A stretch of DNA of 64,000 bases. Source: Tribonema minus (Eukaryota > Sar > Xanthophyceae > Tribonematales > Tribonemataceae). Shown in pieces: positions 43,101 through 54,799 of the stretch. The stretch spans positions 178,732-242,731 of the forward strand of contig JAFCMP010000115.1 of the NCBI GenBank assembly GCA_017506865.1. The letters are read 5' to 3'. Within the stretch, counting starts at the first letter, position 1; each line of letters starts with the position of its first letter. The notes under the pieces are model-generated. The model was not told the DNA's origin. It searched no databases and was given only the letters and a program-made list of their open reading frames with translations. A program made the position numbers and the translations under genes.

Positions 43101-46100
43101 GCCTGTCACGAGCACCACATACATGCCCCGTGATATGGCACCAAGTTTTCAAAAGTATTTACTCTGTTCATGTGATGCACTGCAGCTCTCAGTCGCCTAG
43201 TACGCTTTTGCCCTTTCCCGCCCCAGATCCAGCGCCCGGAGGGCATTGAAGAGGAGCTCTGGGAGCAGCCTTTGCCGCTGTGTGTTGGTTACAGCCTCTG
43301 ATACAAACAGTAATGGTGCGCACATTGCATACAGGCTCTCCGTATCCACGTGATGGCACTGCCATTTTGAGTCGCCTACCAGCTTCTGCCCTTTGCCGCC
43401 ACAGATTCAGCGCCCGGAGGGCATTGAAGAGGAGCTCTGGGAGGACCCCTCGCCGCTGTACCTGCGCGTCTTGGGCCTGGCGCAGTGGAGCCTGTTCATC
43501 CTGCAGCAGATCTTCCTCACGCTGCGGCTGGACTCCAATATCACGTGAGTGACTCGCCGGGCTGCACCTGAAGTTGGCAATGCAGCAGATTTCCTAACCC
43601 AACCCTAACCCTCACGCTGTGGCTGGACTCTCCAACATGAAGTGAGTGACTTGCCGGACCGCACTTGACGTTGGCGATGCGTCAGATCTCCCTCACGCTG
43701 CGGCTGGTCTTCCAGCATCAAGTGGGTGACTCGCCAGACCGCACTTCAAGTTGGCGATGCAGCAGATGTTCCTCACGCTGCGGCTGGACTCTGACATCAA
43801 GTGAGTGACTTGCCGATAGCATTTGAAGTTGGCGATGCGTCATATCCCCCTCACACTGCGGCTAAACTCCCACATCAAGTGAGCGACTGACTCGCTCGCC
43901 CGCAGCGAGGCACACACATCCTTGAAGTTCAGCTCCTTACTTGTTGAAGTTGGAGACGCAGACCCGGCGCGCGTCCGACTGTCTCGTGCAGTAGAAGGTC
44001 GCAGGTCCCACCAAGAGTGCCCTTCGCGCATCCGAGTCATGTGCCGAGAGGGCCGCCGCTCGCCGTCACTGCGGCACCAGTTTGCGAGCGATGTGTTGCG
44101 CCACGATGAGCGCTCCACCCTATCCTTAGCCCCGCAAGTCTAACCCTAATGCATCGATGCAGCGTCACCTGCTGGCCCTGACCCTAACCGTAACCCTAAC
44201 CTCCCAGGGCCTGATGCAGCGGACGAGAGGTGAGTCAGGGCCGCTCCCTGAGTGCTCGCTTCAGAGCGCCCTCTCGCGCTCGCAGCGCAGTCACACATCC
44301 CGTCCCACTATCCCTTGCATGCCGCTGCACGCGCGTGCGCTGTTTGGACCCTTCCTACTGAAGCTCTGCCGCCTGCTCCGTAGCGCATCTGCTCATCCCT
44401 TGCAGAGCTCCTTCTCGCGCCGATCCTGCGCGGCTGCCGTCCCTCCAGATCTCTGTTCTCGGGCTCATGTTGTGCTGCTGCGCTTAAAACTCTTTCTGGC
44501 GCTCATTATGTGCTGCTGCGGTCCCTCCAAATCTCTGTCTCGTGGTCATTCTGTGCTGCTCCCCGCGCATGCGCGTGCACACGTGCAGGTGGTCTCATGA
44601 CTAGGTATGTGCTGCTGTCATCCCTCCGAACTTCTGTCTCATTCAGTGCCCGTTGCGTGCTCATTTTGTGCTGCTACGCGTGCGTGCGTGCGTGCGCACG
44701 GGCAGGTGGTCGTGGCCATGCGTGCTGCTGGCGGTAGCACATCCGCGCACTCCTCGCATCTCTGTCTCATACTCACGTCTCATACTCACTGTCCCCTTCT
44801 GCACGTGCGTGTGTGCGTGCGCAGGTGGTCGTGAGCGTGCGTGCTGCTGCCGGTAGCGCATCTGCTCGTCCCTCCAAATCTCTGTCACATACTCGTTTTG
44901 TGCCGCTGTCTGTGCGCGCGTGCGTGCGCCTGGCGGGTGTTCTCATGCCCAAGTATGTGCTGCTGTCATCCCTCCAGAACCTCTGTCTCATTCAACTCCT
45001 GTCTCCTGCTCAATTTTTGCCGCTGCTGCACGCGTGCACACGTGCAGCTGGTCGTGGGCGTGCGTGCTGGTGCCGTGGCTCGTCTGGGAGAGCGCGACGC
45101 TGTGCGCGACGCTGCTGAGGGCGATGCTGCCGCTGCCGAGGGAAGATGACCAGGTCATTCGACGTTGATCTTGCACGCGTTGAGCTGCGCGGATGGAGAC
45201 CGGAGCGTTTGAAGTTGAACGTGATGTTATATTAGATCAGTCGTGAAGTTGGACTGGAGTATTACCAGGTGGTGAGGGAGAGCGCGACGCTGTGCGCGAC
45301 GCTGCTGAGGGCGCTGCTGCCGCTGCCGAGGGAAGATGACCAGGTCATTTCATGTTGGACCTGCGCGCTTTCAGAACGCAGCATTTGAAGTTGGACGGAA
45401 TTTCATTTTACAGCTGGAACAGAAAATTACCACGTCATTTGACGTTGAACCTGCGCGCGGATGAACGTGCGTGCATTGAGCACGGGGCATTTGAAGTCGA
45501 ATGGAACATTACTGACTCATTTGAAAAGTCGGAACTGATTATCACAAGGTCAGTTTACGTTGGGCTGCGCGTGCTGAACTGCGCTCGTTGAGACCGGAGT
45601 AGTTGGAGGTGAACGACGCGGCGCTGAACCCACACTTCTCCTGTCGCCATCAGAGTGAGCGGCAGTGTCTGCCGACGGTCAATGCTGTGCTCGCATTGGT
45701 GGCCGGGCCCCGTCTGAGCTGACTGAATGGTGCTAGACTCATCCCTCCATACATCAGGGCCGGCCGCAGGCAGAGTTAGGGATAAGGTTGGGGTACAGAA
45801 GAGTCAGAGTTAGGGTTAGGGTTAGGGTTAGGGTGACACGGCGCTCAACAGCCCCATGTCGCTGCATCTGCTCCCCGGACTCGTTCCGCGAGCTCAGGAC
45901 CACCCCAGGGGGAGCACTGGGTTGCCCCAGCAGGACCCTCCCTCACCTAGGGTTGAAGTTAACGCGAAACCCTAAGTAGCCCTAACTTTGGCATATGCTT
46001 GCTTTCTGTCTCCCCTAGGGTTGAAGTTAACGCCAAGCCAAGGTAGCTTTGCTCCAGGGTTGAAGGTCACGCTAAACCCTAGGTAGCTCTGATCACAACC

Positions 46101-49100
46101 CTTGGCATATGTTCGTCCTCTTTCTAGGGTTGAAGAGGTAACGCTAAGCCCCTGAGTAGCCCTGATCCGCACCCTTGGCATATGCTTGTTCCCTGTCCCG
46201 CCTAGGGTTGACGTTAACGCCAACCCTCCAAGTAGCCCTGATCTTCACCCCTGGCGTATGCTCGTTCTCTGTCTCGCCTACCATTGAAAACTCAACACGA
46301 AGCCCCAAGTAGCCCTGCTCATAACCCTCAGCACATGCTTGTTCTCTGTCTTACCTACGGTGTAAGTCAACGCCAAGCTCTCAGTAGCGCTGCTCCTGAC
46401 CCTTGGCATACCTACGCTCCTTCTCTTTCTTGCCTGCTGCGTGCAGGGCATCATGGAGTTATGTAGAGGGAGGGTTAGGGTCGAGGGGTACTGAGTTGCC
46501 CCAGCAGGACCTTCCCCCCTCGCCTAGGGTTGAAGTTGACGCTAAGAAAAAGGCCCTGAGTAGCTCTGGTCATGTGCTCGTTCTCTGTCTTGCCTGCTGC
46601 GTGCAGGGCTGAGCCTCACCACTTGTATGCTCCTCCTAGCCCTGCATAGCCCTGTAGGACTTAGCAGCCCTGATCCTCACCGTTTGTCATGTGCTCATTC
46701 TCTCTGATCTTGCCTGCTGTGTGCAGGGACCCTTGCTGAGGGTTGCTAATTAGCATTTGACGCTAAGCCCTAAGTAGCCCTGCCCCTAACCCTTGGCATA
46801 TGCTCGTTATCTGTCTCGCCTAGGGTTGTAGAAGTAATGCTAAGCTCTAAGTAGCCCTGATCCTCACCCTGGGCATACCTATGCTCGCATTCTTTTCGCC
46901 TGCTGCGTGCAGGGCATTCTGGAGGAGGGCGAGGGCGAAGGCGCGCAGGACGCCAAGCGCGCCGCCGTCATGCTGGTGCGCCAAAAAGCCAGGTGCGACA
47001 CGGCGCGGCCGCCGCGTGTGCTGACACGGCGATCTTCGTCCTAGTCTTTGATTATTGTGATGTTTCTTTGCCTGTTAAAATGCCAAGCGCGCCGCCGTCA
47101 TGATGGTGCGCCAAATAGCACGGTGCGACACGGCGCGGCCGCCGCAAGTGCTGAAGGGTCATTCTATGTTGATATTTACAATAAGATATACTTCATGTTG
47201 ATATTTGAATAAGATACACTTCATGGTATTTACTCGCCCGTTAAAACGCAAAGCGCGTGGCTGTCATGATGCTGCGCCAGAAAGCCAGGTGCGACACGGC
47301 ACGGCCGCCACATGTGCTGACAGGCCAAGTTTATCAGAGGTTTTGATGTTGTTGTATGTTCATATGGTTTATACATGCAGTACTCACCCGCCCAATAGCT
47401 ATAGTTTTACCCATTTACGCTCGCATGTGTTGTACCTAAAAAAAACTGGTGTTATCGTCAGGCTTTAAAGCGTTTGTGGGAGGGGGGGCATGTAAACCCC
47501 TCAAATGTGCGGCCAGCGACTGCCACAGGGGGCGAGGTGGCACAGCTAGGGTGAGGGTTGAGGTTAGGTTTAGGGTCAGGGTAAGCCTAACCCTTAGCCC
47601 GCAGCGGCACGGCTCAGCGGTTGTTGTGAGTGCATCGATCGATGGGGAGGCGTTTTTGAAACCATTTTCAGGAATGGGCCATTTCTATCAGCAGCATCAG
47701 CACACTCGACGGTCCGAGTTGCGGTCGGCACTGGTGTCGGTCTAACCCTAACCCTAACCCTCGGTCATGTACGTCCCCTGCAGACCAGCAAGGTCAGCAC
47801 ACGATCTTTTCGAGTTGCGATCGCTTGTGTTAGTCTGCACACCTAAAAACCTTGCACATCAGCAGCGTAGCACAAAACGGATTGTGTTGCTGTCAGCGCT
47901 GGTGTTAGTCTATACACGTACGTCCTGTGCACCCCCCTGTTAGTGCTGCTGCGCGCACGCTGCGTGATGGTCGGTGCCCGGGGCCGCAGGATGGCCAAGC
48001 CACAGGTGTCATCACCAGCGCCGCGCCTATGCGTGAGGCAACTACTACTTGAAGTACGAGTGTCACCGCTCAGCAAGTACTGTACGATGAAGGAGTACCT
48101 AGTCGAGCTATCTGATGTACACGTGTGTACATGAAGCACATAGACTACATTCATATGACGCCAAGCACTGTCTGATGACAGAGCATTTGTCAAGCTACTT
48201 TTTTTACACTGTGTGCTTGAAGCGCACAGACTACATTCATACGACTCCATTGCTCAGCACCTCTTGCTGACAGCAGCGCGCGCGCACTTGAAGCGCATGG
48301 GCTACATGCGAACGACTACGCTGCTCAGCAACTCTTGCTGACACCAGAGCGCCCCCCCCCCCCCCCCCTCCTCCCGAGGGCGAGGGCGAGCGCATAAACT
48401 ACATTCACACGACTCCATTGCTCAGCACCTCTTGCTGACAGCGGTGTGCACCTCGCTTGCCCCCCACCCCAACCCCTTCCCCCCCCCCCCCCCATTCCCC
48501 CATTTGCCCCGCGCGCAGGGGCGAGCTGTTCATCAAGGTGACGCGCCTGCTCCAGGGGATCATGCTCATACTGCGGCTCGACCACGACATCACGTGGGAC
48601 TGGTGGGCGGTGTGGTGGCCGACGTACGCCTATGTGGCGTTCCACCTGGCCAGCCTCCTACTGGTCTACTTGCAGGTGCGCGTCGCTGTGTTTGTTGTCT
48701 GTGTGTGTGTGTGTGTGCGTGTTGACGCAACGACAGCAAGGGGGGGGGGGGGGGGGCGAAAGATGCGCACGCGGCACTCCACTTGGCCTCCTACTGGTCT
48801 ACTTGCAGGTGCGCGCCACGGTGTGCTCTCACACTGTGCGTGTGTGTGTATGTGCGTGTTGATGCAACAACAGCGCGGGGGGGAGGGGGCGGGGGGGGGG
48901 GGGTGGCGTTGCTTCTTCGGTTTGAAATGCTTGTGCTTCCGATGAAGCATCTGGCTGATGTTGAGGGCCTCTCTTGGTCTACCTGCAGGTGCGCGCCACG
49001 CTGTGCGTTGTGTGCGTGTGTGTGTTGGCGCGACGGCAATAATGGGGAGGGGGGGGGGGGGTAGTGCGTGACGGACCACTAGCTTTTACAGTTGTATTGA

Positions 49101-52100
49101 CATGTGCTACCATTGGACACGGCACCAATTGTCGGTGCCGCCGAACGGTCAGGTGCCACTTATGCACGCTGAACTTCACATTTGCAAAATACCAGTCGCT
49201 GTGGCTCGCTCGCTGCGTGCACGAGCGACTGCCGCCGTTCATGCTTCCATGGGATGCAGTGCGATGATACGGTGGGATATTAGTGTCTTTGCCGCCGTGC
49301 TAACAGGTGCCGACGCGTACAGCGCATTGTGGCTGACTGCCGCAGCAGCGGTGACCACGCTTATTCGTGGAAGGCATTTACGGCTCATCACACCTTGTCA
49401 CCTAGAGCTCTACGATCTTTTGATTCGTTTCCGCGAAATTGTCAGTGCCGCCGTGCGCTCAGGCGCCAACGCTTACAGCGTGTTGTGATGTTGTCAGTGC
49501 CGCTACGCAGTCAGGTGCAAATGCTTGCATTTGCAGCGGTTTCATCCGTTTCATCCCCTCCACCCCCCCCTTCCCCCCGCAGTCGCTGCACCTGCTGAGC
49601 GACCTAACGGCCAACGAGGCGGGCACGCTGTCCGAGGAGGACGCCATGAAGGCAAGTTCAACTTGAAGTTTGCAGTTGGGCGGCGGAGCATCATATCGCC
49701 AACGCGGTGTTGTTTTCAAAGGCTCTGGACAACAGCCCCCTGGCATGCCGGCTTGTAGTGGCCCGGCTTCTTAGACAGGGTTAGGGTTATGTGTGCGGTC
49801 AGGGTCAGGGTAAGGTTAGCCGCCACCAATCCTCACTCCAGTGGCGTGCCGCACGTCTTGTGAATGGCCCAGCTTAGGGGGTCAGTGCTAGGGTTAGGGT
49901 TACGGTTAGGGTTAGGGGGTAGCTCACCCCCAATCCAGCGGCGTCCCGCACGTCGCTCATGTGGCGGACGTTCGTGTTGTGCGCTGCCGTTGCGCTGCCG
50001 CGATTCGCGTGCGTGCCGCGCGCGTCGACCTCTGCGAATGATTTGTTTGACGTGTAGCATTTGAATGTGAGTGCTCATGCATGTGAACATGCGTGCTAGG
50101 AATTGCAAGTACGCCTGATGGTAAATGCCGCTCAACAGACGCTGACGACTCGTGTGCTCATGTGCTCATGTCGACTCCTCATGTGCTCATGTGCGTTTGC
50201 AATGTTGCGGAGCGGCGCGCCGCTGCGGACACGTGCACGCGACGCTGCGCTCGTGGTGCTCTCTCTCGGGCGACGCAGGTGGCCTTTTTGCAGACGCCGC
50301 GGCCGCTGGCGCACAAGCGTGCGTGCCCCGCGCGTTGACCATCCCGATCGCTGACGTAGCTGACGCGCGATGCTCTCTCTCTCGCTCTTTCGCTCTCTCG
50401 ACGATGCAGATGGAGTTTGCACAGATGCTGCGGTCGCAGGCCAAGGCGGGCTGCTTCAGCTGGGGCGTCCTGCTGGTCATGGTGCTGCTGGCGGGTGAGC
50501 GCTGCCGCACGCGAATGAACGTATGAATGCACACATGAAATCTTGTATGAATGAACAGACGTGGTGCCGCTGGCGGGTGAGCGCTGCCTCGCACGTGGAT
50601 GAATGCATGAATGAACATGTGCATTCACGCATGAATGAAGAAACGTGGTGGTGCTGGCGGGTGAGCGCTGCCGCGCATGAATGAATGCGTGAATGAAAAC
50701 GTGAAGTCACGCATGGCACTGTTTCGCTCGTGGCCGATTGCCGCAGCAGCGGCGGCCACGGTCATTGGTGGAAGGCGTTTTGCGGCTAATCACACCTTGT
50801 CACCTAGAGCTCTTTGATCTTCTGATTCGTTTTCATGAATGAAGGAACGTGCGAATGAATGCACTGAGGAAGGGGCCGGCGGCTTGCTGGTCGTGAGCGT
50901 GCGCACACATGTGAATGATTGCATGAATGGATAACACACATTATAGGCAAGGGACCCTTCAGGGCGCGCGGCCACACCCAGGAAGCTGCGAGCTTATTCT
51001 GGCGCTGGCTCTCCAGCTCACGAGGTGTTGCTGCGAAGGCGGCGCTGACCGCATGCAGCGGTGCAGCGCTTAGCACGTACCGTACTGCAGTCTGAAGCCT
51101 GCGGCCACGCTTCGCGGCCTGCACAGCTCTCGAGGGCTTACGGTCTCTACTTTTCCATTCGCTAGCGTCTACTTCAAAGCCGTTACCCGCAACTTCACTT
51201 CCTGACGCTAACCCTAGCCCTAGCTTAGGGTTAGGACTGGTGTTCATGTGCTAAGCGTTGCAGGACGGCTTACTTGCAATGCACAGCAGAAGATTCAAGC
51301 AATTGCTGAGGCGATGGTCTCTGACCTGCTCTAAGCGCAACTTACACAAGAGGCTGTCTGTTCCCGGGTCGCTCGCCCCCCATTCCTTTAGGGAGGGGGT
51401 GCTTTCTTGTAAAGGAACACGTGATTGTGAGCATGCGCACACATGTGAGTGATTGCATGAATGGATTACACACACTGGAAAGGAATACGTGAATGAATAA
51501 TTCCACTTTCACTGCTGGGTGTGCGCAGCGCTCTCAGCACGCACGTGTGCAAGTTACCGCTCACTCCTTGCCTTGAAGCCGCTCGGTCGTCACCGGCGCC
51601 GCTGTCTCAAAAGGGGCGCAGCTGATGATCAGCGGGCTGCAATGTCGACATCTTAACCCTAACCCTAACCCATCTGCCGCGCGTGCACTTACAGGGCGTC
51701 CACCCTCGCCGTCATCAAAATTATCATGAATTGCAGCGCTCGTGCTGTCTTCATAGCGCTTAGGAGCACTGCCGCTCCACGATAGGCTGCCACGTTGACG
51801 CGTGGCGAGCGCAGCTCACTGCCGCGCACGTCGGCTCTCCACATCTGCTCATCGCGCACGCGCTTTTGCCCCGTCTGCCCTTGCCGATTGCGCCAACGCG
51901 CGCCGTAGGGTCAAGATGTTGTCGTGTTGACGCCTCGCGAGCGAAGCGCGTTGAAATTCACGCTGGCTCTCCGCATTGCGCTCACGCGCTTGCCCGATCT
52001 GCCCCGTGCCGCCGCCGCGCGCGCGGCAGGCAGAAGCTCACTGACTCGTACGTTGACTCTCCGTGTCGCTCATGCTCTTACCTTGTCTGTACGTGCCGCC

Positions 52101-54799
52101 GCTGCCGCGGGCTGCAGTTGCCAAGATGGCGGGTGCGGACTTCAGCACATTCATCATCTTCATCCCCGTCTTTGCCGCGGCGGGCTGCCTCGTGTGCACC
52201 ATGTCGTGCCTCATCTGCTGCATGCGGTGAGTGAGTCAGTGAGTGAGTGACCGAGTGAGTGAGTGAGTAGATCGTGTGCACCATGTCGTGCCACATCTGC
52301 TGCATGCGGTGAGTGAGTGAATGAGTGAGTGAGTGAGTCGACTGCACGGCTCAGCGCACGACAGCAGGCAGCTGCTCGCGTGTATCGTCCGGTCCCCCCT
52401 GTCCTTCCGGTCGCCCCCGTTGTCGATACGTGTAGTGGGCGCAGCGGTGCAGCGCCTCGAACCAGCCCAGGGGGCGTCCGAACCCTAACCGCAACCCTAG
52501 TAGCTATCACCTGTGTCCCGGGCGATCCCTGCGCGCGGCAGCAGCGCTCCTGCACCGCAACGCTGGTATTGTCTTTGCAAAGGCGGCGGGTCCAGCCACT
52601 GGTCGCTCTTGGCATGCGCGCACACCCTGCGTGCTGCACAGCTGCACACGCATACGTTCTGCTTGGCGGCTCACGCCACAGCGGTTAAAGGCGTACCGTA
52701 CTGTACACTCTGTACAGGCCGCATCCGCCCTTTGCGCCTGCCACATCAGCCGCTGTTGATGGTCGAAACACTGACACCCAGCGTTTTCACCAGAGGCTCT
52801 CGCAGCGGCCGCCTTGTTTTCTCTTGGCAACGCTCAGCTATGGGCCTACCGCGGTGCCGTCCACGTCAAGTGCGTTTCTCGCGCCGCCGCCGCCGCAGCG
52901 CGCGCGCGAGCACGGCAGCGCTCGCTGGATCATGCGAGTCGGCAGCGTCAACATCAGCTGGGCCTTACCGGTGGTAGCTTTCTTGCGCTGCAAGCAAGCG
53001 GTGGCGACGGCGCACACACGCAGGCAATGCGCAGCAACAGGCAGGCGACCGCAGTCACTCAGCAGGCCTCTTGAAGATGCGGGGCGCTTATATGCCCTTC
53101 ATGGTTTCCTTGCGCCAAAGCTCCACTGACCACTATGATCAATACAATGGTAGGCGCCGGTTTCGTCACTCACGGGCCCCGCCGACTTGTCATCCCCCCC
53201 CCCTCGCGTGCAGCGGCGATCTGAGCGATATGGACATGGAGGCGGGGGAGGGGGCGCCAGGGGCAGGGGGCGCGGGCGGAGCGTCATCTTCAACTACGGC
53301 TGCGGACGCGCCGCTGCCAGCGGAGTACACGCCCTACGTCGGTAACTACGTAAGTGCGCCGTGTGGCGATACGCCATGCTTGAGGTCGTGTGTGGCTAAA
53401 CATGGCAGAATGCGGCGAAACAGTCGCTGGCGCTGCGCCGCCCGTCGGCGCTGCCAATGCTGCTGTGGCATGGCGCCTTTCGAGGGTGTGAGCTAGGCCA
53501 GCCGTGGGCGTGTATGTGTGCCGGGCATGTGCGGCGGGGCATGCTGTCAATGCGCGTGCGACTGCCGCACTCCGCAGCAGCTAGAATTTTGTGCAGAGGA
53601 TGCTCAGATGTGCGAGTTGCGGCGGACCTAGACTTAGACTCTTACTAGAACTCTGAAACGTGCAGCGTTACTACGTTGCGGTGTGCTTGTGTGCAGGGCG
53701 CCATACGCTCATGACTGTGGGTGTGGCCCCTGCGCACAACGCGGCCGCCAGCGCGCGCGCACGCGGTTGCTGCCTTGTCTCCAGAGCGAGCGCAGACACA
53801 GGTTGCAGACGGGGCGCGCGCGCAGCAGGTTGGACATCGCCAACCTTTACTGAGCCCTGTTGAAACTTGTGCGGACAAGCTAGCAACTGGCGCGCCAGTT
53901 GCAGTTGCCAGTTGATGTGAATTTGCGGCACGGTTGGTCTGATTTTGCGGCACGGACAGAATGCGCGCACGCGTAGCAGGTCGTACAAAACACCAGTCCG
54001 AGCGGCATTGACTGCATCCCAGAGAAGCTTGCGATCGCTACACCCTGTTGGAGTAACATCAACGGCCCCGGCAGGTAGAGGGCCTCCGCTTGCTGCATGC
54101 GAGACCTTGTGTGTGCGCAGCTGCGAGGCCGCCAGTCAGGATTTGTGTTAGCGTTAGGGTTAGTGCCATGTAGCAACCGCGCTGCTGTGGTTTATTGCTT
54201 GGCGGGCGGTGCTGTGCGTGGGGCGGCCCACCGTCGTGCAGCGTCGGCGGTTGAGTTGCGCATGTGGATTGCATGCGTCACACATAGAGTGCGTGTACAT
54301 TGCCCTCTTGCTGGCCTGCGATAGCATCTCGTGCCCTCTCATCTTCTGCACCGTCGCACCGCGTGAGCACCTGGCGCAAGCAAAGCCCTGCCGCCTGAGA
54401 GCGCTGCGCCGTCTCCGCGCTCGCGCGACATCAGCTTCTGCGCGCGCTGCGTCGCCACAACCTCTTGTACAAGCACCTTCCCCCCTTCTCTCCGAAAGCT
54501 GGCTGCACATGCACACGCACATAGCCATTGTAACTGCCGCTGTGGCGCGTACGCAGCAATCAGCGGCGCCGCTGTCTTTGAGTCAGCAATTGCGACTCGC
54601 AACTAACCCGCCGCTTCAACCCCCCCTGCTTTCGCAGAAGCCCCCCCAGGCGGACCCCACGCCCACCGCGCCAGTTACAGAGCTGCCTCCGCCGCCAACT
54701 GCAACTTCAACTTCAACAACTCCACCGCCTGCGACGTCGCCGCAGCAGCCCACGCGCGTCCCCACGCCCGTGACGACCATCGACGCCGACATTGACTGA
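38494..54799 (+). CDS. J-domain protein with TMEM185-like multi-pass membrane region, 522 residues
   Basis: Fourteen exons join in phase: 38494-38558, 38750-38846, 39963-40109, 41011-41144, 41790-41871, 43405-43544, 45048-45153, 46913-46992, 48519-48675, 49583-49651, 50410-50494, 52118-52226, 53214-53349, 54638-54799 (TGA 54797-54799). The J domain covers about residues 11-96, with LELHPDR carrying the HPD motif and ending in RRDLYDQLGETG. From about 118 there are seven or eight hydrophobic segments. Repeated W-x-W/PLW signatures (SWAVVWIPLWIYD, TWSWACVLVPWLVW, TWDWWAVWWP) match the Tmemb_185A (TMEM185/FAM11) family. The C terminus (about 424-522) is low-complexity, rich in Pro/Thr. HPD implies Hsp70 stimulation, probably at an endomembrane surface (inference). 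The gene is over 90% intron; intron 10 has a GC donor (GCAAGT at 49652). Confidence 0.92.
40120..40530 (+). repeat. five 3' echoes of exon 39963-40109
   Basis: Copies of ATGATGAT(A/C)GAGGAC...CCATGGA(G/A)AAGGT at about 40120-40180, 40265-40325, 40320-40395, 40415-40465 and 40470-40530. Most retain the exon end MEK, the GT donor position and following intron bases (GAAGTACGCT). Divergence grows unevenly from copy to copy. Confidence 0.9.
41281..41362 (+). repeat. 3' echo of exon 41011-41144
   Basis: Reads AMLLFPVLPCAKIDNNIS against AMLLFPILLCAKIDDDIS, then keeps the donor GTGCGT and the following TCTTCTTGAAGT of the real intron. Confidence 0.93.
42340..42765. repeat. interstitial telomere-like repeats, both orientations
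   Basis: CCCTAA-type tracts at about 42346-42360, 42429-42450 and 42482-42499 are followed by degenerate AGGGTC/TTTAGG and then TTAGGG tracts at 42717-42760. They lie in intron 41872-43404 of the J-domain gene. Confidence 0.9.
43028..43885 (+). repeat. 5' and 3' echoes of exon 43405-43544
   Basis: 5' echoes at about 43028-43075 and 43225-43270 repeat GGCATTGAAGAGGAGCTCTG behind an acceptor-like tract. 3' echoes at about 43608-43650, 43684-43730, 43757-43810 and 43838-43885 repeat CTCACGCTGCGGCTGGACTC, the donor GTGAGTGACT and the following TTGAAGTTGGC(A/G)ATG intron sequence. Confidence 0.93.
44440..45040 (+). repeat. 5' echo array before exon 45048-45153
   Basis: Four or five units of about 110-130 bp contain TCCCTCCA(A/G)A(T/C)CTCTGTCTC, a TGCTGCTG block, a GTGCGTGCG run and GCAGGTGGTC(G/T). 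The end of each unit resembles the acceptor and first bases of the exon (GTGCAGCTGGTCGTGG). Confidence 0.85.
45268..45345 (+). repeat. 3' echo of exon 45048-45153
   Basis: Near-identical copy of the last 70 bases of the exon (GAGAGCGCGACGCTGTGCGC) and of the donor region CAGGTCATT. Confidence 0.95.
45780..46870 (+). repeat. intronic minisatellite with telomere-like and TTGAAGTT sequence
   Basis: After a TTAGGG tract (45800-45832), about ten units of roughly 80-140 bp share CTAGGGTTGAAGTTAACGC, AAGC(C)C-AAGTAGC(C)CTGAT, CACCCTTGGCATATGCT and CGTTCTCTGTCTCGCCT. Several later units end in GCCTGCTG(C/T)GTGCAGGG, which is the acceptor and first bases of exon 46913-46992. Confidence 0.9.
47080..47312 (+). 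repeat. two 3' echoes of exon 46913-46992
   Basis: 47080-47147 and 47242-47312 repeat AAGCGCG(C/T)-GC(C/T)GTCATGAT, GTGCGCCA, the donor AGGTGCGACACGGC and the downstream GGCCGCC bases. Confidence 0.93.
48776..49030 (+). repeat. two 3' echoes of exon 48519-48675
   Basis: 48776-48865 and 48972-49030 repeat CTACTGGTCTACTTGCAGGT-type sequence, the GTGCGCGCCACG donor region, the TGTGTGTG run and a following poly(G) tract. Confidence 0.9.
50562..50682 (+). repeat. two 3' echoes of exon 50410-50494
   Basis: GTG(C/G)(C/T)GCTGGCGGGTGAGCG, the exon end plus donor, recurs at about 50562-50600 and 50643-50682, each followed by CTGCC-CGCA and a GAATGAATG-rich spacer. Confidence 0.9.
52268..52330 (+). 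repeat. 3' echo of exon 52118-52226
   Basis: CACCATGTCGTGCC(A/T)CATCT with GCTGCATGCGGTGAGTGAGT recurs once; only one coding base differs over about 40. Confidence 0.95.
53885..53900. repeat. 16-bp perfect palindrome
   Basis: AACTGGCGCGCCAGTT in intron 53350-54637 of the J-domain gene, followed by two further GTTGCAGTTGCCAGTT-like copies. Confidence 0.8.
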
